IMG/VR virus record: IMGVR_UViG_3300044618_000246
Coordinates: 1 to 43,658 of that record
From: a virus
Strand: one strand, 5' to 3'
DNA: 43,658 nt
Within the stretch, counting starts at the first letter, position 1, and each line of letters opens with the position of its first letter. Below, in pieces: positions 26,810 to 36,664 of this stretch. A program made the position numbers and the translations under genes. The notes under the pieces are model-generated. The model had not been told where the DNA came from and ran no database searches. It was given only the letters and a program-made list of their open reading frames with translations.

Positions 26810-29662
26810 ATGTCAACCTTCGATCTACTGGATACAGTACTGCCACCGGAAGGGCGCTACTGTGTGATGGGGATTGGTAGGTATCCTGACCAGCATTTTG
26901 TAGATACTAAAGAAGAGGTTGAAGAGTTAGCGCAGCGATTTGTTCAACGTAGGATTGACGCATACTTCGGTTGCGCCAAGTACGGCTCGTTAAACAACCG
27001 CACCCATGAGAATGCCAAATACTTCCGTGCTCTGTGGATGGACATTGACTGTGGCCCCACAAAAGGTGTACCCGACGAAAAAGGCATTATCAAAGGCTAT
27101 CTCGATCAGCAGATCGGACTCGATGAGTTCAAGAAGTTCTGCAGTGCAGTCGGCTTACCAAAGCCAATATTAGTTAGCTCCGGCTACGGCATTCATGCGT
27201 ACTGGTTGCTAGAAGAAACAGTGTCCCGCACCGAGTGGGAACCACTAGCCAATCGGCTTCGTGAGTTGTGCGTTGAGCATGGGTTAATTGTGGACTCCTC
27301 AGTCTTTGAGGCTTCACGTATCCTGCGCATCCCCGGCACATTCAACTTCAAACAAGAAGACGCCAAAGAGGTAACAGTACTAAACCAACTGACACCTCGC
27401 ATGACATACCAAGAGTTGAAAGACTTGCTTGGTGCGCCCGACCCGAAAGACGATGTACCCGACTTCATCCCGCGCTCTATGAGCCCGATGATGGAAGCAC
27501 TGATGGGCAACAAGGTCAAGCGGTTTAAGACGATCATGCTGAAAGGCGAGGCTGGGTGCGCCCAACTTAACCACTGCTTTGAAAATCAAAACAGCATTGA
27601 AGAACCATTGTGGCGATCCGCTCTTTCTATTGCAGCTTTCTGCGTAGATGGTGACAAAGCCGCGCACAAGTTATCTAGCGAACACGAAGGCTACGACCCA
27701 GTAGAAGTTGACAACAAGATCAATAACCTACGAAAGAAGGGTGGCCCACATCATTGCTCTACGTTTGCAAAACTCAACCCGCAAGGTTGTGAGGGTTGTA
27801 TCCACAGAGGCAAGATCAAGTCACCCATCATGCTCGGCGTTGAGATTGAAGAAGCCGATGCAGAAGACAATGAGTACGCCGTCGAGAGTGATGACGGTTC
27901 AGTAGAAATACAACAAATACCCGAGTATCCATTTCCGTTTTTCCGTGGCAAAAAAGGTGGTGTCTACATTCGCCCTGAGAGCGAAGATGCCGAAGCCGAG
28001 CCCAAACTTGTTTACGAGCATGACTTCTATGTGGTCAAGCGTATGCGTGACCCTGAGATTGGCGAAGTAGCTTTGTTCCGTTTGCACTTACCGCACGATG
28101 GCGTTAGAGAGTTCAGCATCTCCACGATGTCAATCTCGTCGCCTGATGAGTTGCGCAAACAGTTGGCACAGCATGGGGTCGTAGCCCACAAAACACAGTA
28201 CGAATTGCTTGCAAGGTATGTTGTTTTCTTTATAAAAAATTTGCAGTACGTTAGAAAGGCAGAGACCATGAGAACTCAGTTTGGTTGGGTCGAGGGGGAC
28301 AGCAAGTTCATCCTTGGCGATCGAGAAATTACAAAGGACGGAGTGTTTTACAGCCCCCCATCAAGCACCACAAAAGATGTAGCCGAGAAGATCATCCCCA
28401 AGGGTACGTTTGAGAAGTGGAAAGAAGCATTCAATATGTACGCTAGGCCGGGTCTTGAACCCCATGCGTTTGCCGCACTAACAGCGTTCGGCTCACCACT
28501 GTTGAAATTCACAGGGCTTGAAGGTGCGATCATTAACGTGATTCACCCCGAGTCAGGTTCGGGTAAGTCGACAGCGTTGTTTATGTGCAACAGTGTGTAT
28601 GGTCAGCCCAAAGAACTTACATCCATGTATAAGGATACGTTCAACGCAAAGATGCACCGACTCGGCGTGATGAACAATCTGCCCAATACGATTGACGAGA
28701 TCACCAACTTGAGCGGCATGGAGTTTTCAGACTTGGCTTACAGCATCTCCCAAGGGCGGGGCAAAGACAAGATGAAAGGCTCAACCAATGAGTTGCGTAT
28801 AAACAACACTAAGTGGCAAGGGATTACCCTATGTTCTGCAAACGCCAGCTTTTATGAGAAGTTAGGGGTAGCTAAGAACTCGCCAGATGGTGAGTCCATG
28901 CGTCTGCTTGAGTACAAGATTGAGCCTAACAGCATCATCGACGTGCAAGAAGGCAAGCAGATGTTTGACCATCAGATGCGCGAGAACTTTGGGCATGCTG
29001 GGGACATCTACATCCAGTGGCTTGTAAACAACTTAGAAGAAGCCATAGCTTTGATGCGTAAGGTTCAGGCTAGGATTGACCGAGAAGTTCAGTTCAACCA
29101 GAAAGAGCGCTTTTGGTCTGGTGTGTCTGCATGCAACATAGCCGGTGGTTTGATTGCCGGTAACTTGGGTCTGCACGACTACGACATGAAGGCAATCTAC
29201 GACTGGCTGAAAGACATGCTCGGCGACATGCGGTTTGAGATTCAACCACCAAACTCAACTCCGGTGACTATCCTTGGCGAGTTTGTGAACGCTCACATTA
29301 ATAATGCTTTGGTTGTAAATGGTGAGGTCGACGCTCGCAGTAACCTGCAGTCGATGCCCATGCTCGAGCCCCGTGGAGAGCTGCTCATACGCTACGAGCC
29401 AGATACCAAAGAACTTTTTATTGCAGCCAAGCAGTTCAAAGACTTCTGCGTCAAACAGCAGATCAACTACAAAACGACCTTGAAAGAATTGGGTAACGCC
29501 AAGATTTACGTTGAGGGTGTGAACAAGCGAATGTCCAAAGGCATGAAGATTGTTGCCCCTGCAGTTCGGGTGCTGAAGTTTGACGCATCCAACTCTGAGT
29601 TCTTACAAATGGATGCACTTGTGAGTACCGATGAAAATCGAGACAGTGTCGTATCAGATTGA
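26810..29662 (+). CDS. Primase-helicase: AEP-like primase fused to DUF927-type helicase
   Basis: 950 residues. The primase part has the AEP signatures: ALWMDIDCG (Asp78/Asp80 DxD), SSGYGIHAYW (His129) and DSSVFEASRILRIPGTFNFK (Arg near 170 and 173). A Cys/His cluster near 318-340 (HHCSTFAKLNPQGCEGCIHR) probably binds zinc. The helicase part has Walker A HPESGSGKSTA (579-589) and DEITNLSGMEFSDL (Walker B-like). It should make primers and unwind DNA for the polymerase at 19600. The fusion is common in phages that lack a DnaG-type primase. The C-terminal 250 residues are not recognised. Confidence 0.85.
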   Translation: MSTFDLLDTVLPPEGRYCVMGIGRYPDQHFVDTKEEVEELAQRFVQRRIDAYFGCAKYGSLNNRTHENAKYFRALWMDIDCGPTKGVPDEKGIIKGYLDQQIGLDEFKKFCSAVGLPKPILVSSGYGIHAYWLLEETVSRTEWEPLANRLRELCVEHGLIVDSSVFEASRILRIPGTFNFKQEDAKEVTVLNQLTPRMTYQELKDLLGAPDPKDDVPDFIPRSMSPMMEALMGNKVKRFKTIMLKGEAGCAQLNHCFENQNSIEEPLWRSALSIAAFCVDGDKAAHKLSSEHEGYDPVEVDNKINNLRKKGGPHHCSTFAKLNPQGCEGCIHRGKIKSPIMLGVEIEEADAEDNEYAVESDDGSVEIQQIPEYPFPFFRGKKGGVYIRPESEDAEAEPKLVYEHDFYVVKRMRDPEIGEVALFRLHLPHDGVREFSISTMSISSPDELRKQLAQHGVVAHKTQYELLARYVVFFIKNLQYVRKAETMRTQFGWVEGDSKFILGDREITKDGVFYSPPSSTTKDVAEKIIPKGTFEKWKEAFNMYARPGLEPHAFAALTAFGSPLLKFTGLEGAIINVIHPESGSGKSTALFMCNSVYGQPKELTSMYKDTFNAKMHRLGVMNNLPNTIDEITNLSGMEFSDLAYSISQGRGKDKMKGSTNELRINNTKWQGITLCSANASFYEKLGVAKNSPDGESMRLLEYKIEPNSIIDVQEGKQMFDHQMRENFGHAGDIYIQWLVNNLEEAIALMRKVQARIDREVQFNQKERFWSGVSACNIAGGLIAGNLGLHDYDMKAIYDWLKDMLGDMRFEIQPPNSTPVTILGEFVNAHINNALVVNGEVDARSNLQSMPMLEPRGELLIRYEPDTKELFIAAKQFKDFCVKQQINYKTTLKELGNAKIYVEGVNKRMSKGMKIVAPAVRVLKFDASNSEFLQMDALVSTDENRDSVVSD

Positions 29663-29825
29663 CTGGTCTAAATTCCGGCGCGGCTATTCTTTCTTTGTAC
29701 CCTGCATCGAGGAAAAGGCCGCCCGGGAAACAATTGCGGCAGTAAGTAGACGTCTAAAAATGACTGTGGTTACGAAAGTAGTTATAGAAGAAGGCATTAA
29801 AGGTTTACGGGTGTGGAGAGTTTAA
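29631..29825 (+). CDS. Small hypothetical protein (64 aa)
   Basis: Starts MKIETVSYQIDWSKFRRGYS; a strand-turn-strand-helix pattern with a basic C-terminus (IKGLRVWRV). It overlaps the primase-helicase end by 32 bp. Known type of phage small protein by general shape only. It is the last gene of the early operon before the terminator. Confidence 0.55.
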   Translation: MKIETVSYQIDWSKFRRGYSFFVPCIEEKAARETIAAVSRRLKMTVVTKVVIEEGIKGLRVWRV

Positions 29826-29898
29826 GTTAGACTGTCCATGTTGGCTATGCAGTTGCTGACATGGGAACTCTCCTTGGGGGGTAACTAGCCCCCTTTAG

Positions 29899-29926
29899 CC
29901 CCCGGCTCATCACCGGGGGTTTTTTT
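29899..29926 (+). terminator. Strong terminator between convergent operons
   Basis: CCCCCGG-CTCATCA-CCGGGGG followed by seven T. A second hairpin (GGGGG...CCCCC, about 29875-29892) and a CCATGT/ACATGG inverted repeat lie just upstream. The stop codon of the leftward 2248-aa gene (29910-29912) is in the terminator loop. The opposite strand has no T-tract. Confidence 0.9.
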
Positions 29927-32900
29927 CTGCCCTACGCTTAGCCATTTCCATGGCGCGTTTGTCCAAACGATCTTCAAGCGTACTTACAGCTTCTTCAACG
30001 ATCACAATATTTTTCTTAGTGACGTTCACACCGGCACGAGAACTTTCACGTTGCTTAGCTTTTTCCCGCAGTGAATTTTTAATGCTCTCGCCGTCTAACT
30101 TGTATGTCGGATACTTGATATTAAATTTGGTTACTTCATCCGCTAAGATTTCATTGAACTTGTCGATGCCTTCGGGCGTGTCTTTGCGAAGATTGAAGTC
30201 CAACTTGTTTAAAAGCAAGTTGCGTTGGTTGTTAATTTTTTGGTCGATGCCGGTCAACTTGAAGCTCGGACCTTGGGTAACTGCAAGAATGTCAGGGCGG
30301 AAACCAATTGCTTGACCAATCAATTCACCTGTCTTGACATCGTCTTTGCTAACCAATTCTTTACCACGTGCAGTCTTCATGCCTTCGTCTGCGTATTTGT
30401 TGGCAACCACAAGATTGCGTGCGGCAGCAGGGAGCATCTTCTCTAGCATCTTTTGGTAGTCACCCAATGCGTAAGCGTCATAGGCGTCGGCAAAACCAAG
30501 TAACAAACTAGCTGTTGGGCCACCAAAGTGATCCAGCATAAAAGCAATTGCGCTTTCTCTAGAAGTCTTAGTTTCTTTGCTATCACGGCCCCACAGATCA
30601 TTTAGACCGATACGGGAACCAATGTCATAGCCAGTGATTGCATTCAGTGGGCCCCGGTCAACAATGTCACTTACAGGCACGCCGCCGAGCGTAACGTCAC
30701 CCAACTTCTCAGGCAGGAACACAGTGCGGAACCAAGTCTCAAAGTCTATGTCTTTGAGTTCTTCAGGCCAGTCATCGTCAAGCCCCATCTGACTCCAAGC
30801 CCATCCCGCAAGCCCCATGATTGGGCTGAACAACGCCATGTTCGCGGCACCGGCGAGCAAGTATGAAGTGCCCAACATGCCAAAGAATTTAGTAGCCGCT
30901 TCTTTTTTACCTTCTTTGTTAAGGAAGGGAATCATCTTCTTGAAGTTGGTCAACAACAACAAAGACATCTGCAGTGGGTACGTCTTAAACTGGAACGCAA
31001 TCTTACCGATACCTTGTTGCATGTATCGTGGGCGGTTAGTGACGTCGTAGTTGCCCAGTGCTTCATTAGTAGAGTCAACAGCTTTTTGAACAGCAGCGTC
31101 GTAATCAAGCCCTTGCTTTCTACCTAAACGATACGCCGCTAGGTAGACGGCTTCGCGGCTCAAACGCTCAGTGTTGTGCATCAGTGCGCCGACCATCAAG
31201 TTAGCAAGACGCTTACCTTTTCCAACAACACCTTCAAACCGCTCGGTGGACATGCTCTTGTAGCCCCACACCAAAGAAGCGTAGGTAGATTCAGACACAC
31301 CACGTGCAGTCATCTCACTGATAGCTTTGCGCTCGTCTTCAGGGAGTGATTTGTTGTTGGCAATACTTGGCGCAGAAATAGAAGTCTTGCCGTCTACGTT
31401 AGTACGGAACACACTGTACTGATTGACCAACGTAGTCATCTTTGCAAGTTCTGCCGCCGCGCCCGTAGCGTTGTTGTAGTTACCAGCAAGTACAGGCAAA
31501 CCAGAAATGAATACGCTAGAAGGCTGAATCAAAGCCGACGCAGCAGAAGACAAGTACCAGAAGTAGGACGCCTTGTTTGCAACACCTGCAACAGCTTCGC
31601 TCAAAGAGCCGTGGTCACCAGACAGCGCCATGTCAATACGCTTCTCAGCTTCTTGCACAAACGGAGACAACTCTTCACGCTCGCGGATTGAATCACGTGC
31701 GGCTGATAGTGAGAGGCGAAGCTGTGGTGCGTACTTCAACCGAGCCAATTGAATGGATTGCTTAGAAGCCGTAGTTGCAATGTTGCGTTGCAAGTCTGTA
31801 CTGAAACCAGCACGGCCTTTACGATGTGTGAACTGACGACGGAACGATTGCTCCGGCATCGTGGTCAAATAAATTTGGTAGATCGCATCTTTCAAACCTT
31901 CTTTAGCGGAAGGGGAGCCCAAGTCTTTTGCATCAATTGCTTCAAAAACTTTCTTGAGCATCTCACTTGCGTTCTGTGATGCGGCACGTAGCGTATTCAG
32001 GTCATTACCTTGTGTGAACTCTTGACGGAACAGCGCGTCTTCGTAGTCTTCTCCACGACCTGCGGCTAACTCCTTAGCCTTAGCGTTTCGTTCTGCGCGT
32101 GTTTCAAACAAATAGAACAGACGGTTTTCGTCTTTGCCAATTGCCAACCAATAGTCACCACGGCGCACCAATGGGAAGAAGGGTTTAATTCTTGCTTCAG
32201 ACTCAAAGGTCTTGCGCAGAATAGCCATCAAGTTTTTCTTCTCTTCAGGAGCCATACCCTGAATGCCGTTGATCTGCTCATCCAGCAAGTCTGAGTACAA
32301 CTCAATCACTGCTTCATAGTAGTCGCGCAACTGTTTGTACATGCGCTGACCGACGGGGCCGAGTGCTTTGTAGTCGGCGGCAAGAGTCGTTGTCTTTGGT
32401 TGAGGTTTAGCGCCTTTTTTAGTTTTCTTTTCTTTGCGCTCTACCTCTACGTCACGAAAGTTTGGATCGGATGGGTCAACCTCTGCCAACGTAGTGGCAT
32501 ACACAAAGTCTGAGAACTTTTCACGACTAAGGTTAGGGTCTTCTTTAAAGCCACGATTGAGCGAACCAATGACCTGCTCAGCACCAGCTAAGAATTGCTG
32601 AGACATACCCAACATGCGTTGTAGTTGTGTATTTGTTTGTTTCAGCGCAGAGATACCAACGTCGTCGGCCCACTTAGCCAAGAAGTCAAACGTAGGCATA
32701 AGCACAGAAGCCTGTAGCTTTTTATACCCTAGCTCATCAACTGCGTTAGCCAATATCTCGCGCACGGCTTTGGGGTCACGTGCCAACTGCATCAGCTCTA
32801 CATTTTTAGTCAGCTCACCTTCACGAGACAGACGCACCTTTTCTTTTGCAATCTTCACGTCTTTGGTTAATTGAAGTGCCGAGCGTTTCGCTTTAATATC

Positions 32901-35900
32901 TGCTTGCTCGTCAAATTCGGGAGGAGTGAACTTGCCCTTTTGTTGGAGCGAACCGCCTTTAGTCTGTACAGCAGTCCGCCTTGTGCCAAGCATCTTGTCA
33001 GTGATGTCAACTAAGTCGGTAAACGCAGTAGCGTCACTAGCTTTAACACCAAACAAATCACGGATACTGCTAACAAACCCAGAGAAGCCTGTACCCCGTG
33101 TACCTTGCACGCTCATCAAGAATTTTTGGAACTCAGGGCTAGACATGCCGTAAGCCAAGAACTCATGCGGGTTGTTGAATATCTCAAACTTAGGACGGCC
33201 TCTGCTGTCGAAATCCACATTTTCTGCACCGGTTTCAACTAAGTCTTGAACTTCATTAGGTACGGTGCCACGGCGCACGCCTTGGTGGTATTCGTTCTCC
33301 ACCTTCTTCATCAGGCTTTCCATCTCGCGCATGAACTTTTGGAGGCTGGCGTTCCTAAAGCCTTTTAATAGACCTGCTTCAATACGACTAGCAGTAGCTG
33401 CGTGCAGTAATTCGTGCAACACAGTTATAACGTTGATGCCTTGTTGGTCTCCGAAGCTAGCACCACGTACGTATATGGTACGTTCTTTAGAACCCGGGGT
33501 ATACACAAACAAACCACGCGCACCGCTAAGTTCAGAAAGAATCTTAGCTGGGGTTCCATCACCCTTTTCAACCACCACAAACTTAACGCCGACTACAAAG
33601 TTGCGGATGCGCTGAGCCACAAATCGCTGGAACAAATTACCAGTCTTAAGGATGTGCGCAATTGCTTGTGAACCGTTGGTAAGTTTGCTAAACCCAGTGT
33701 CAGCTTTGCCAACTTTAACGTCAGACGACTTATTAACTTTAGCCTCTGTTTTTCCTGACACACCAGAAGTTGCAACCCCACCGAGTACGTCTTCTTTGGG
33801 TCCGGTGAGAACTTCTTCGGCGGCTTTCATGCCCCGGCGTATATCTGCTAGCTCTGCTTCCGTAGCCTTAGACGCTTTTAGTGCTGCACTGATTCGTTTA
33901 CCGACCGCGCTGCCACGAGCGATGTTAGGGTTGCCTTGCAACTCCAGCAAACCACGGAGCGCACTGCGGCGGGACTGCCGTGCATCAATCTCAGCTTGCT
34001 CAGCTTCTTCCAAACTAAGTTCTTCAATCTGCTCAGGCGTGAGAGTTTGTTCAAGCTGAGCAGTGTACTTTTTCAGTTTGTAGTCGGCATCGTTGTTAAT
34101 CCGGTTCTGTTCGTTGCGGGTTAACTTCTTTTGCTCTTTGACTTCGGCAGGTGCGGCTTTACGACCACGTTTACCTTTTACTGCTCCGGTTGCTGGTGCT
34201 TCTTGTCCTTCTTGCGTTGCTTCGACGGCTTCAGTGGTCTCAGTGCCAAGGTCGGCTCCTTTAGTTTCAGTTGGGGTCATAGCGTTATCAGTCAACGCTA
34301 CAAATTCGCTAAACGCTGGGTCTTTATCAGCTTGCCAAATAGCATCGTATCCAGCTTTTTTGGCTAGTTGCGCACCTAAAGCCTCCATAACTTCTTGGGC
34401 GTCGTAATACTTACTAAAGTCTACATCGGGGAAGTGGACATTTGCCGCTATAACTAGAACGTCTTTGCCCATCCCTTTAAGGAGTTCAAAATGCTCTGCA
34501 CCTAATAATTTTTTAGCCGCAGCCACACCCGCGCCCGCACCAACAGCGCTTTGGCGCATAGCTACATCTGGCCCTGCAAGTGGTGTTACGTCTAAAACAT
34601 TTGCATTTGGATTAACGTCCCATGTCGAACGCTCACCGCCTAAGTCTTTATGTGGGGACTCCACATTTGCAGGGGTTGTATAGATACCATGCGGTTTGTC
34701 TGTAGTGGCTCTACCTACCCCGGGTTCCTCGTAACGCTGTACTTGGCCTAGGTTTTTCCAACTTTCATCCGCTTTTTCAGATTTGGCTTCTGGTGGTTTA
34801 TTGTCTTCGGGGGGAAGTCGCTCTTCTAATGTAGTCGGCTTTGTTCCCTCTCCACCAGCAGTGCTTGGAGCATTCTGTCCAGCAACATCCACTCCACCTG
34901 TGTCAGCGACTCCAGCTCCTCCGGCGGGGGGCTCTGTATCGGGCTGTCCAGCCACGCTAACGCTTTCTCCACTTGGTGTAACGACAGGTTGTCTAACATT
35001 TGCTGTTCCTCCCGTTTCTGCCTGCGCAAGCTCATCTGCTTGTGCCTCCTCTTGGGCTAACTGTTCTGCATCTAGCCTTGCCTGTTGTGGGTCTACCCCA
35101 GCGGCAATTAAATCTTGAGTGATCTGGGCAACACGACCTTCAGGTATCTTAATAGCAGCAGTCTTGGCTTCAGCTTTTAACTCTGCATCGACTTTGCGTG
35201 CGGCAATATTTCCAGCGTTTTCTATTGGGATGCCTTGCTGTCTGAGTATTTCAGTAAGTGCAGCAATCCTGTCAGCACGAATTTGTTCAGGCGTTACTTT
35301 CTTCCCAGCCGCAAGTTCTGCATTGATAGCGGCTTCTTGTTCAGCCAGCTTAGCTTCGCGCAAATTAGAACGTGCTTCAAGTGGGGCAGTCATGCCCTCA
35401 GCAACGGCTTCCAACAACACATCGGCGGGTTTGTTTTCACCTGTAGCTTTTTGTGCGGCTAGTTCACCGCCAGCGCCACCAGCCATCTGAGTTGCTAACT
35501 CTTTACCCCACGCCGCCATCGTAGCTTTTTTAGCCGCAGCGCCAGCAAGTTTGCCTTCAGCGATCAGAGCTTGCGCAGGTTTCAGGAACCTACCAGCCAT
35601 ACCCATAGACAACGCATCAAATGCGCCGACAATTAAACCACGCTTAGCGCCCTTTTCTTTGATCTCTTCCATGATCTTGGGGTCAGACAATGCCTTGGAC
35701 ACTGCATTTGCATCCAGCATATTGACGCCCTTGTCTTGCAAGACATCAGCCATGACCGAGCCATACTCAAGACCACCAGAACTAAGACCTGCCGCAGTAG
35801 AACGAGCCACAACTCCTGCTGGGCCGAGCACCAAAGAAGGCACCATACCGGGCAAAGATACAGCCAAAGACTCCACCAGCATCGTGAATGTTGCACGTGG

Positions 35901-36656
35901 GTTAGAAGCCAGAGCACTAATAGCTTCACCGTAAGTTTCGGCGCTACCAATCTCTTCCATACCCGCACGAATAGCTTGTGAGGGGGCTGCGGCTGCTCTT
36001 TGCTTTGCGTTGCGTGCCAGTAAACGACCTGCGCCGTCGGCATCGGTTACGCCTGTTTGGAGTAAATAACTTGTAGCAACATCACCCAGACTTGCATCTA
36101 CGCGCTTAAAGGTATTGCCGATTGCTTCCGCAGTCCAGTCGTATGGAGTGGAGAAAAATTCTTTTTCTGGTGTAGCTTTGATTTCACCGGTAGGGCTAGG
36201 TTCAGCTAGGGCTGGCGCTGGCGTAGCCATTGGCGCTTGCTGTTTAAAGTAAGGACTGCCTCGTTTCCGTCCATGGGCAATTATGTCTTCCCATTTAATA
36301 CCCGCATTTTGTAGTGACTGCTTCACTTCGTCACGGTCTGCGCCTTCTTCAAGAAGGTTGACAACATCATCGAGCATCTCGAGACGGTTTTTGTACGGGG
36401 TAGGTTTAGCAGGGGCCGGTTCTTTTCCTACTACGGGCTTAGCTGGAGCTGGCTGAGCCGCTGCCATGATTTCATCTGAACCAGTTCCCATTGGGGAATT
36501 AAAGTTGTAACCCTCGACCACCGGAGTTTTTGACGCAACCGGCGCAGGTTTTGGTGCTTCCTGAGTACCAAGGTAGCCAAGAATTTTGGCTTTAGCTGCG
36601 GCTGGGTCATTGGTAGCAATATCGTAATGCTTACCTTGGTATTCGTAGATGGGCAT
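29910..36656 (-). CDS. Giant polyvalent virion protein: ART-like domain, HExxH metallopeptidase-like domain, hydrophobic C-terminal half
   Basis: 2248 residues, the largest gene in the window. Parts seen: MPIYEYQGKHYDIATNDPAA at the start; a hydrophobic helix region near 250-290; a Pro/Gly/Ala linker at about 550-620; an ADP-ribosyltransferase-like stretch (HGIYTTP near 657, later AGYDAIW and EFVALTDN near 784); a zinc-peptidase motif HELLH (1081-1085); and hydrophobic segments near 1700 and 1920-1950. Large polyvalent proteins of this kind are packaged and ejected into the host. The ATG at 36654-36656 has taagg upstream. The ART call is low-confidence by eye; HExxH is direct. Could be an internal virion protein of the gp16 type. 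Confidence 0.7.
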   Translation of the reverse strand: MPIYEYQGKHYDIATNDPAAAKAKILGYLGTQEAPKPAPVASKTPVVEGYNFNSPMGTGSDEIMAAAQPAPAKPVVGKEPAPAKPTPYKNRLEMLDDVVNLLEEGADRDEVKQSLQNAGIKWEDIIAHGRKRGSPYFKQQAPMATPAPALAEPSPTGEIKATPEKEFFSTPYDWTAEAIGNTFKRVDASLGDVATSYLLQTGVTDADGAGRLLARNAKQRAAAAPSQAIRAGMEEIGSAETYGEAISALASNPRATFTMLVESLAVSLPGMVPSLVLGPAGVVARSTAAGLSSGGLEYGSVMADVLQDKGVNMLDANAVSKALSDPKIMEEIKEKGAKRGLIVGAFDALSMGMAGRFLKPAQALIAEGKLAGAAAKKATMAAWGKELATQMAGGAGGELAAQKATGENKPADVLLEAVAEGMTAPLEARSNLREAKLAEQEAAINAELAAGKKVTPEQIRADRIAALTEILRQQGIPIENAGNIAARKVDAELKAEAKTAAIKIPEGRVAQITQDLIAAGVDPQQARLDAEQLAQEEAQADELAQAETGGTANVRQPVVTPSGESVSVAGQPDTEPPAGGAGVADTGGVDVAGQNAPSTAGGEGTKPTTLEERLPPEDNKPPEAKSEKADESWKNLGQVQRYEEPGVGRATTDKPHGIYTTPANVESPHKDLGGERSTWDVNPNANVLDVTPLAGPDVAMRQSAVGAGAGVAAAKKLLGAEHFELLKGMGKDVLVIAANVHFPDVDFSKYYDAQEVMEALGAQLAKKAGYDAIWQADKDPAFSEFVALTDNAMTPTETKGADLGTETTEAVEATQEGQEAPATGAVKGKRGRKAAPAEVKEQKKLTRNEQNRINNDADYKLKKYTAQLEQTLTPEQIEELSLEEAEQAEIDARQSRRSALRGLLELQGNPNIARGSAVGKRISAALKASKATEAELADIRRGMKAAEEVLTGPKEDVLGGVATSGVSGKTEAKVNKSSDVKVGKADTGFSKLTNGSQAIAHILKTGNLFQRFVAQRIRNFVVGVKFVVVEKGDGTPAKILSELSGARGLFVYTPGSKERTIYVRGASFGDQQGINVITVLHELLHAATASRIEAGLLKGFRNASLQKFMREMESLMKKVENEYHQGVRRGTVPNEVQDLVETGAENVDFDSRGRPKFEIFNNPHEFLAYGMSSPEFQKFLMSVQGTRGTGFSGFVSSIRDLFGVKASDATAFTDLVDITDKMLGTRRTAVQTKGGSLQQKGKFTPPEFDEQADIKAKRSALQLTKDVKIAKEKVRLSREGELTKNVELMQLARDPKAVREILANAVDELGYKKLQASVLMPTFDFLAKWADDVGISALKQTNTQLQRMLGMSQQFLAGAEQVIGSLNRGFKEDPNLSREKFSDFVYATTLAEVDPSDPNFRDVEVERKEKKTKKGAKPQPKTTTLAADYKALGPVGQRMYKQLRDYYEAVIELYSDLLDEQINGIQGMAPEEKKNLMAILRKTFESEARIKPFFPLVRRGDYWLAIGKDENRLFYLFETRAERNAKAKELAAGRGEDYEDALFRQEFTQGNDLNTLRAASQNASEMLKKVFEAIDAKDLGSPSAKEGLKDAIYQIYLTTMPEQSFRRQFTHRKGRAGFSTDLQRNIATTASKQSIQLARLKYAPQLRLSLSAARDSIREREELSPFVQEAEKRIDMALSGDHGSLSEAVAGVANKASYFWYLSSAASALIQPSSVFISGLPVLAGNYNNATGAAAELAKMTTLVNQYSVFRTNVDGKTSISAPSIANNKSLPEDERKAISEMTARGVSESTYASLVWGYKSMSTERFEGVVGKGKRLANLMVGALMHNTERLSREAVYLAAYRLGRKQGLDYDAAVQKAVDSTNEALGNYDVTNRPRYMQQGIGKIAFQFKTYPLQMSLLLLTNFKKMIPFLNKEGKKEAATKFFGMLGTSYLLAGAANMALFSPIMGLAGWAWSQMGLDDDWPEELKDIDFETWFRTVFLPEKLGDVTLGGVPVSDIVDRGPLNAITGYDIGSRIGLNDLWGRDSKETKTSRESAIAFMLDHFGGPTASLLLGFADAYDAYALGDYQKMLEKMLPAAARNLVVANKYADEGMKTARGKELVSKDDVKTGELIGQAIGFRPDILAVTQGPSFKLTGIDQKINNQRNLLLNKLDFNLRKDTPEGIDKFNEILADEVTKFNIKYPTYKLDGESIKNSLREKAKQRESSRAGVNVTKKNIVIVEEAVSTLEDRLDKRAMEMAKRRAEKNPR

Positions 36657-36664
36657 TTAAAGCC

